Part shown: positions 35,265 to 40,088 of the stretch, piece by piece
How the letters are laid out: the number at the start of each line of letters is the position of its first letter
Position numbering within the stretch: the first letter of the stretch is position 1
From: Planctomycetota bacterium
GTDB taxonomy: Bacteria > Planctomycetota > Phycisphaerae > Phycisphaerales > Phycisphaeraceae
Assembly: GCA_026386955.1 (NCBI GenBank)
Contig: JAPLMQ010000092.1
Location: 1 to 40,088, forward strand
Direction: 5' to 3'
Length of the DNA: 40,088 nucleotides
Made by a program: the position numbers and the translations under genes
Notes under the pieces: generated by a model
The model's database searches: none
What the model saw: only the letters and a program-made list of their open reading frames with translations
Told to the model about the DNA's origin: nothing

Positions 35265-35394
35265 TTGTTAGCCGGACGCGCAAGCGACGGATGTTAGGTC
35301 TTCTGGGATTTGGGGAAGATGATCAGTTCCCGCGACAATTCAATCTCGCCGAAATCCAAAACCAACCTCCGTCGCTTGCGCGTCCGGCTAACAA
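35265..35394. repeat. GTTAGCCGGACGCG-type inverted repeat
   Basis: The left arm from 35265 (TTGTTAGCCGGACGCG, continuing CAAGCGACGG) and the exactly inverted right arm ending at 35394 flank a core of about 60 nt. It is the best-preserved copy of the family also seen at 17284-17383 and 37807-37838. It fills the gap between two minus-strand genes. Confidence 0.8.
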
Positions 35395-35407
35395 GACCAC
35401 AGTCCCC

Positions 35408-36616
35408 TCAATCCACCTTGATCCGATACAGCCACGTGTCCGCCCCCCACTTGTCCTTCTCCTGCAAGACGAACCACGGCAAATACAGCACCAGATCCCC
35501 CGTCTCGCGGTCCTCGTGGATCGAGAAATTCGAGAGCTGCGTCGGCTGATCCTCAGGCTTGCGATCCGCCACCAGGAACCGCGACGACTTCACCAGCCTC
35601 ATCGTCTTCTCATCCACATCCACGATGTAGAGTTGCTCGCGCGGCCCGCCGTGGACGGGGTTGGTCTCCATGATGTTCCCGATCCACAGCAGCCGCCCGC
35701 TCGCGAGCCGGAGGAAGTGCGAGATGCTGTCGGGCGAATAAAACGGCTGGCCGTCGTCGTAGCACCACGGCTTGGGGAAGCTGAAGGTCGCCCCGCCGTC
35801 GCGCGAGATCGATTGCCACTTGCGCCCGGGGAGTTTGCTCTCCGGGTCGAGATGCCCGCCGTTGCAGGCCCGCATGCTGGTGAAGACCGTCCCGTCGGGC
35901 AGCATCGCCAGCGCCGGCTCGCAGATCCCGCGACAAGCCAGCTCGGGCGGCAGCGCGATGATCGGCCCCGCGTGCCACTCGATCCGCCCATCGTCCTTCC
36001 AGATCCCGTGCAGCACCTGGATCTCCGTCCAGAACCAGCCCTTGCCGGGGTTGTAGAACTCGCCGTCGGGCCCGTGCACGGTCTTGCTGATCACCGCGAG
36101 CAGCTTCCCGTCGGGCATCCGCAGCATCGAGGGGAAGGCCGCGTTGGTGAAGGCGTTCCGCCCGATCCACATCCCCGGCATCGGGTGCTCGTGCGTGTAG
36201 CCGGGCATGATCACTTCCTCGTCGACGGCGTGGGTCCGCCCGCCGTCGAGCGAGACGCTGTACTTCAAGTAGTACGACTTCGCCCCCCAGTGCGACGAGT
36301 TGGTGGGGAAGAGCCCCTCGAGCGCGAGCTCGACGAGCTTGCCGTTGACCGGGTCGACGAAGAAGCAGCACGGCCAATTGCGCAGCGTCCCGCCCTCGAC
36401 CTCCCTGGGCTGCGGCACGGGGACGACCTCGGGCCAGGTGCGCCCGTTGTCCTTGGAGAAGGCCAGCTCGCGCGGCCCGGGCACGTCGTCGCTGATGTCG
36501 AGCAGGCGCATGCGGACCTTCTCGAGCCCGTCGAGCCGGGTGTAGTAGCTCACTTCGTAGGCCGACATCCCGCGCTCCGGGGCGGCGTAGACCATGGTGC
36601 GGTTGATGATCTTCAT
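35408..36616 (-). CDS. Sialidase-fold (BNR/Asp-box) protein
   Basis: Protein of 402 residues with the six-bladed beta-propeller pattern of sialidases. Three Asp-box motifs are visible: SKDNGRTW at 54-61, SLDGGRTH further on, and SRDGGATF near 270. There is no signal peptide, so it may be cytoplasmic, unlike most secreted sialidases. The arginine triad of true sialidases is not clear. Many planctomycete paralogues with this fold are of unknown function. ATG 36616 is used, with AAGGA upstream. It is on the same strand as the GT2 gene but separated from it by a repeat element. Confidence 0.78.
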   Translation of the reverse strand: MKIINRTMVYAAPERGMSAYEVSYYTRLDGLEKVRMRLLDISDDVPGPRELAFSKDNGRTWPEVVPVPQPREVEGGTLRNWPCCFFVDPVNGKLVELALEGLFPTNSSHWGAKSYYLKYSVSLDGGRTHAVDEEVIMPGYTHEHPMPGMWIGRNAFTNAAFPSMLRMPDGKLLAVISKTVHGPDGEFYNPGKGWFWTEIQVLHGIWKDDGRIEWHAGPIIALPPELACRGICEPALAMLPDGTVFTSMRACNGGHLDPESKLPGRKWQSISRDGGATFSFPKPWCYDDGQPFYSPDSISHFLRLASGRLLWIGNIMETNPVHGGPREQLYIVDVDEKTMRLVKSSRFLVADRKPEDQPTQLSNFSIHEDRETGDLVLYLPWFVLQEKDKWGADTWLYRIKVD

Positions 36617-36731
36617 GCGGGTCCTTTGAAGGCGATGCGGCGGCCGTGGCCGATCTATTCAAACGCGCGGAACGAACACCTCCAGCATACGGCGGGCGGA
36701 ACGATCTCGCCCGCACGCAACTGCCCTCGAC

Positions 36732-36893
36732 GTGCCACATCGCAGCCGTAGGCTGCTATGTGCGAGTCAACAACGCGGCCAGGGTTCTCGGAAAACCTTG
36801 TCTCCGCACGCGTCGACGCGCGGACCCAAGCACCGCGCGATCCCACGCCGCCGGTTGATCGGCACATAGCAGCCTTCGGCTGCGATGTGGCAC
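36732..36893. repeat. GTGCCACAT-family hairpin-ended element
   Basis: The left end GTGCCACATCGCAGCC..GGCTGCTATGTG (36732-36762) and its inverted right end (36863-36893) each fold as a hairpin, with different loops (GTA, TTC). The 162-bp element lies in the divergent gap between the sialidase-fold gene and nuoI. The core shows faint similarity to the element 26240-26427. Confidence 0.75.
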
Positions 36894-36974
36894 GGATGCA
36901 CGGCCCCCCGCTGGCACGATCCACGCCCCCACCCTAAAATGCCCGCGCCCCCTCGGGCAGGAGTGCTCTCGCCT

Positions 36975-37547
36975 ATGGCCATCCGCGACCAGGACATCGT
37001 TGCCATCGCCCCCGCCCCGATGAACCGGCTCGAAGCCGCCTTCCTCCCCGAGATCTTCAAGGGCCTGGGCACCACGCTCAAGCACATGGCCGGCTCGGTC
37101 GCCAAGGGCAAGCTCGGCGGCGTCTTCGGCGTGGGCAACCTCAACAAGTCCCTCGAATACCCCGAGGAGCGCCGCGAGGACCAGCCCGTCGAGGAGGGCG
37201 GCCTCTTCAAGCCCTACTACCGCGGCGTCCACCGCCTCAACCGCGACGAGGACGGCCGCGTCAAGTGCGTCGCCTGCTTCATGTGCCAGACGGCCTGCCC
37301 CGCCCACTGCATCCACATCGAGGGCGCCCCCTCCCCTTGGGACGACCGCGAGAAATACCCCGTCAAGTTCGACCTCGACGAGCTCCGCTGCATCTACTGC
37401 GGCATGTGCGAGGAGGCCTGCCCGGTCGACGCCATCGAACTCACCCCGACCTACAACATCGTCGGGCTGACCCGCAACGAGATGGTCTTCGACAAGGAAA
37501 AGCTCTTGGCCGTGTATGACCAGACCGTCGCCTCGAAGCCGATGTGA
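36975..37547 (+). CDS. nuoI: NADH-quinone oxidoreductase subunit I (NuoI)
   Basis: Peripheral-arm subunit of respiratory complex I, 190 residues, carrying clusters N6a and N6b. Two classic 4Fe-4S motifs are present: Cys98, 101, 104 and 108 (CVACFMCQTACP) and Cys139, 142, 145 and 149 (CIYCGMCEEACP). FKPYYRGVHRLNRDEDG is the standard lead-in. The C-terminus (NIVGLTRNEMVFDKEKLL) is typical. ATG 36975 is chosen, with AGGAG 11 nt upstream. No other nuo gene is in the window, so it is a stand-alone copy. Confidence 0.93.
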   Translation: MAIRDQDIVAIAPAPMNRLEAAFLPEIFKGLGTTLKHMAGSVAKGKLGGVFGVGNLNKSLEYPEERREDQPVEEGGLFKPYYRGVHRLNRDEDGRVKCVACFMCQTACPAHCIHIEGAPSPWDDREKYPVKFDLDELRCIYCGMCEEACPVDAIELTPTYNIVGLTRNEMVFDKEKLLAVYDQTVASKPM

Positions 37548-37568
37548 CGCCGCGGATCGGTCAAGGCC

Positions 37569-37631
37569 GCGACCCCAGGAAAATCGGGGAGGAACCGGTG
37601 ACGCGGTTCCGGGCGAACCCGCGGGGGTCGC
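37569..37631 (+). ncRNA. Structured RNA candidate after nuoI
   Basis: A three-helix junction can be drawn by eye. P1 is 37569-37576 with 37624-37631 (8 bp, GCGACCCC/GGGGTCGC). P2 is 37591-37597 with 37604-37610 (GGAACCG/CGGTTCC, loop GTGACG). P3 is 37611-37613 with 37618-37620 (GGG-CGAA-CCC). The P1-P2 joint is purine-rich (AGGAAAATCGGGGA). A run of seven A follows. I recognise no known riboswitch family. It lies 21 nt after the nuoI stop. Confidence 0.4.
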
Positions 37632-37674
37632 CAAAAAAATCTTCCGTAAAGTCGAAATTTTCAGACAAAAAAGC

Positions 37675-37703
37675 TTGAACCGGCCCGAAGTGCCAAGTAA
37701 GCT
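37675..37703 (+). promoter_or_regulatory. Promoter candidate
   Basis: TTGAAC (37675-37680) and TAAGCT (37698-37703) with 17-nt spacing in locally AT-rich DNA. It predicts a start near 37710. Confidence 0.45.
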
Positions 37704-37709
37704 TCATCG

Positions 37710-37769
37710 ACCTTAACTTTGCTCTCTCTTCCCACCAGCACCGTTGCTTTACCGCGCGGTGCTGTTTTT
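37710..37769 (+). ncRNA. Candidate small RNA (about 60 nt)
   Basis: A plausible promoter ends at 37703 and an intrinsic terminator spans 37736-37769, so a transcript of about 60 nt is predicted. Its unpaired 5' half carries a pyrimidine run CTCTCTCTTCCC (37722-37733). Such a run could pair with purine-rich ribosome sites. No reading frame with a ribosome site is inside. Confidence 0.4.
37736..37769 (+). terminator. Intrinsic terminator
   Basis: CAGCACCG (37736-37743) pairs with CGGTGCTG (37757-37764), followed by five T. The loop is 13 nt. It ends either nuoI transcription or the candidate small RNA. Confidence 0.75.
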
Positions 37770-37806
37770 CTTGGTGCGTTTCGCGGGTCTTCGAGCATCG
37801 CTTGAA

Positions 37807-37838
37807 TTGTTGGCCGGACGCGCCAGCGACGGATGTTT
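37807..37838. repeat. Half copy of the GTTAGCC-type repeat
   Basis: TTGTTGGCCGGACGCG continuing with CCAGCGACGG matches one arm of the 35265-35394 element with two changes. No inverted partner is found nearby. Another repeat family begins 56 nt later. Confidence 0.6.
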
Positions 37839-37893
37839 GCCTGATCCGATTCGGTTCGATTCGGACCGACACCCTCCCGCAATTCGAAGACCC

Positions 37894-38071
37894 GTGCCAC
37901 ATCGCAGCCGAAGGCTGCTATGTGCGAACCACCAGCCCACCCCGGGTTCACAAGCATTTCGCCACACCTGCCGACGAAACCATCATCACGCGTTCTATAA
38001 CTTTGCCCCTCCGCCGCACCGCCCACCGTAGCCTTCGGCTTCTGTGCGGCACGATCGCACGGAGGGGCGAA
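37894..38071. repeat. GTGCCACAT-family element, degenerate right end
   Basis: The left end GTGCCACATCGCAGCC-GAA-GGCTGC (37894-37926) is intact. A decayed inverted end (GTAGCCTTCGGCTTCTGTG..GGCAC) ends at 38052, giving about 160 bp as in the 36732-36893 copy. A second inverted pair, TTTGCCCCTCCG (38002-38013) with CGGAGGGGCGAA (38060-38071), surrounds the right end. Confidence 0.6.
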
Positions 38072-38141
38072 GGCCACGCTATCCACCCCCGTCCTCTTTC
38101 TCGCCCACGAGTATGATGCCGCTGCCACCCCGGAGCCCATC

Positions 38142-39500
38142 GTGCCCCCCACCCCGGACCCATCCCCCTCGCCGGATTCCTCGCCCGAACCCGAGCCCGC
38201 GCCGGCCACCACTCCGCCTCCCGCGCCCTCCACTTCGCCCCTGAAATTCGCCTCCGCCCTCACCGACCATCCGCGCGCCGCCGAGGCCGCCGACCGCCTC
38301 TCCGCGGAACTCTCCGAGCGCCTCGCCGGCCCGGCCGACCTCGTCGTCTTCTTCGTCACCCCGCACCACGCCGGGCTCATCGGCGAGATTCATCAGCGCC
38401 TCGCCGAGGCGCTCAAGTCCCGCGTCGTCCTCGGCCTGACCACCCAGGGCGTCATCGGCCTCCGCCGCGAGATCGAGTCCGGCCCCGCGATCTCCGCCCT
38501 CGCCGCCACGCTCCCCAACGTCGGCCTCCACGCCTTCGGCGCCGCCCAGCCCGACTGGCCCGCGCTCGTCGACGACCCCGCCGCGATGGCGACCGCCTTC
38601 TTGCCGCCCCGCGCGCCGAACGCGATGAACGCCACGTCGCAGCCCGCATCGGAACAATCATCCTCCGACATCGCCGCCCCCCGCGCGATGATCTTCCTCG
38701 CCGATCCCTTCAGCACGCCCCTGGGCACGATCCTCCCCGCCCTCCACAACGCCCTGCCCGGCCTGCCCGTCATCGGCGGCCTCGCCAGCGGCGGCCGCCG
38801 CGCCGGCGAGAACCGCCTCCTCCTCAACGGCGACGTCTTCGACTCCGGCGCCCTCGCCCTCACCTTCTCCGGCCCCATCGACGTCCGCACCACCGTCAGC
38901 CAGGGCTGCCGCCCCCTCGGCCGGCCGCTCGTCGTCACCCGCTGCCAGCGCCACATCGTCCAGCAGCTCGGCGGGCACAACGCACTCTCCGTCCTGGGCG
39001 AACTCGTCAAGTCCCTCTCCCCCGAGGATCGCGAGCTCATTGGAAACCAGGGCCTCTTCGTCGGGCGCGTCGTCAACGAATACAAGGACCGCTTCGGCCG
39101 CGGCGACTTCCTCATCCGCAACATCGTCGGCGTCGACCAGGAGCAGGGCTACTTCGCCATCGGCGATCCCTTCCTGCGCGTCGGCCAGACCATCCAGTTC
39201 CACGTCCGCGACGAGCGCACCGCGACGGAGGACTTCGAGCTCCTGCTCGAGTCGCAGCGCGTCGAGGGCCCCGCCGCGGGGGCGTTGCTCTTCACCTGCA
39301 ACGGCCGCGGGTCGCACCTCTTCACCCGCCCGAATCCCGACGCCGAGACGATCGCGCAATCGATGGGCGACATGCCCCTCGCCGGCTTCTTCGCCGCGGG
39401 CGAGATCGGCCCCATCGGCGACCAGAGCTTCGTCCACGGCCACACGGCGAGCCTCGCGGTCTTCAGGCCGCGGAGCGAGGGAGCCATCGGAGCCGGGTGA
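38142..39500 (+). CDS. FIST-domain protein
   Basis: Protein of 452 residues with FIST N and FIST C domains, a predicted small-ligand (amino-acid-like) sensory module often linked to signal transduction. The N-terminus is Pro/Ser-rich (1-35) and not an obvious signal peptide. FIST N covers about 55-270, with ADLVVFFVTPHH and LPVIGGLASGG. FIST C covers about 290-440, with GNQGLFVGRV and PLAGFFAAGEIGPIGD, the most conserved family end. The start is GTG 38142, with GGAG 6 nt upstream. It has no attached kinase, cyclase or methyl-accepting domain. The small membrane protein behind it (21-nt gap) may be cotranscribed. Confidence 0.88.
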   Translation: MPPTPDPSPSPDSSPEPEPAPATTPPPAPSTSPLKFASALTDHPRAAEAADRLSAELSERLAGPADLVVFFVTPHHAGLIGEIHQRLAEALKSRVVLGLTTQGVIGLRREIESGPAISALAATLPNVGLHAFGAAQPDWPALVDDPAAMATAFLPPRAPNAMNATSQPASEQSSSDIAAPRAMIFLADPFSTPLGTILPALHNALPGLPVIGGLASGGRRAGENRLLLNGDVFDSGALALTFSGPIDVRTTVSQGCRPLGRPLVVTRCQRHIVQQLGGHNALSVLGELVKSLSPEDRELIGNQGLFVGRVVNEYKDRFGRGDFLIRNIVGVDQEQGYFAIGDPFLRVGQTIQFHVRDERTATEDFELLLESQRVEGPAAGALLFTCNGRGSHLFTRPNPDAETIAQSMGDMPLAGFFAAGEIGPIGDQSFVHGHTASLAVFRPRSEGAIGAG

Positions 39501-39521
39501 ATCGGGGTACCGGGGAACGCG

Positions 39522-39881
39522 ATGCCGAAGATGTACGAGAACTCGTTGTCGGTCGCGGGCGACGCCATGCGGTCGCTCTTCGGATGGACGGCCGTGATGC
39601 TGGCCTCCACGTTGGTGGGCAACTTCCTGGGCATCGCCCTGGGCTCTTGGTTCGGCGATTATTCCTTCTCGTTCCTCGACTCCTCGACCGCGGCCTTCTA
39701 CACGCTGGTGGTCATGCCCGTCCTCTGGCTGTGGTTCCCGCGTCTCATCGTGGGCATCGTCGTGGGGCTCGTGGGCTGGTACGCCGCGTTGCGCTCGGAG
39801 TCAGTCCGGCTGAGGATCATCGTCGCCGCCGTCAACACCGCGACATGGGCCGGCCTCATCGCGTCGCTCGGCAAGCTCTGA
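39522..39881 (+). CDS. Small membrane protein, unknown
   Basis: Protein of 119 residues that I do not recognise. Hydrophobic helices are visible at about 20-45 (LFGWTAVMLASTLVGNFLGIA), 55-85 (AFYTLVVMPVLWLWF and LIVGIVVGLVGW) and 98-117. It starts at ATG 39522 after a GGGGA site, 21 nt behind the FIST gene, so the two are probably cotranscribed. Its role may be tied to the FIST protein, but that is inference from position only. Confidence 0.65.
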   Translation: MPKMYENSLSVAGDAMRSLFGWTAVMLASTLVGNFLGIALGSWFGDYSFSFLDSSTAAFYTLVVMPVLWLWFPRLIVGIVVGLVGWYAALRSESVRLRIIVAAVNTATWAGLIASLGKL

Positions 39882-39954
39882 ATCGAGGGCGCGGATCCGC
39901 GCGGCACGGATTCGCCCCGTGCGCGCGGCTCTGGGGTTCGGAGTTCCGCCTTTA

Positions 39955-40088
39955 GAGCCTATCCGAATATCCCGGCCTGCTGAAAGGCGATGATCCCGCA
40001 TGCGAAGTGGAGCATGGCCAGATGGTATTCATCGACCTTCTCCCATCGGATGAGTATCCGCCTGAACCTGTTGAGCCAACTGTGGGTC
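39955..40088. mobile_element. 3' end of an IS5-like insertion sequence (partial)
   Basis: GAGCCTATCCGAATA at 39955-39969 looks like an IS5-family terminal inverted repeat, directly after TTA, a possible short target duplication. A transposase C-terminus is encoded on the minus strand inside it. The element continues beyond the window, so its length and other end are unknown. Confidence 0.7.
39959..40087 (-). CDS. IS5-family transposase, C-terminal 42 residues
   Basis: Read on the minus strand from the window edge, the frame gives THSWLNRFRRILIRWEK, then YHLAMLHFACGIIAF, and ends IFG-stop (TAG at 39959-39961). THSWLNR..R..IRWE is the conserved C-terminus of IS5-family DDE transposases; the Glu of RWE is probably the third catalytic acid. 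Only this piece is inside the window. The stop overlaps the terminal repeat, as usual for this group. Confidence 0.8.
   Translation of the reverse strand, partial: THSWLNRFRRILIRWEKVDEYHLAMLHFACGIIAFQQAGIFG

Noticed and set aside
37569..37631. Structure considered as a cyclic-di-GMP or SAM riboswitch
   Set aside because: The conserved core bases of those families, as I know them, are absent, and it lies after, not before, a gene.
17201..38071. Repeats considered as a CRISPR array
   Set aside because: Copies are few, far apart, inverted pairs, without regular spacers or cas genes.

Overview
The window is very GC-rich and reads as a chromosomal piece of a planctomycete, most likely of the Phycisphaerae type. 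The grounds are the strong G/C third-position preference, the sparse operons, a general-secretion-like pseudopilin cluster with unusually long minor pseudopilins, Pro/Ala-rich linkers, a split B12-dependent mutase, and many hairpin-ended repeats in the gaps. This is inference from gene style; no rRNA is present to confirm it.

Layout: positions 1-1118 hold no gene, only nested palindromic repeats and leader hairpins, followed by a GAF/PP2C phosphatase (1119-2384). From 2868 to 14889 runs one co-directional operon for a type II secretion/type IV-pilus-like pseudopilus: the assembly ATPase (GspE/PilB), the platform protein (GspF/PilC), two GspG-type pseudopilins, GspH-, GspI- and GspJ-like minor pseudopilins, and a 1359-residue GspK-like tip protein. 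Several genes overlap by 4 nt and the run ends at a strong intrinsic terminator. A HIT hydrolase follows. On the minus strand sits a propionate/methylmalonyl module: B12-binding small subunit, MeaB-type GTPase chaperone and mutase large subunit. RecG, a lipoprotein SppA, a zinc-ribbon/von Willebrand-like membrane protein and a secreted GH28-like beta-helix enzyme follow on the plus strand.

From 25.3 to 28.4 kb the minus strand carries an MlaE-type permease, an aldo/keto reductase, a creatininase-family amidohydrolase and tRNA-His with a near-consensus promoter. From 28.6 to 36.6 kb lies a surface-polysaccharide-flavoured region: a GT-C membrane glycosyltransferase, a C45-like hydrolase, GDP-mannose 4,6-dehydratase and a diverged tandem paralogue, a GT2 glycosyltransferase and a sialidase-fold protein. 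The right end has a stand-alone NuoI, a structured RNA candidate, a possible small RNA, a FIST-domain protein, a small membrane protein and the 3' end of an IS5-like transposase running off the edge.

The most unusual content is (1) the pseudopilus operon, whose tip proteins carry extra beta-rich modules, including a chitin-binding-like insert in a GspG-type pseudopilin and repeated Gly-x-Gly-Tyr modules shared by GspJ and GspK, which suggests an adhesive or polymer-binding pseudopilus; and (2) several families of hairpin-ended inverted repeats that fill most larger gaps, nest inside one another, show compensatory stem changes, and in one case supply the C-terminus of a protein (MeaB).
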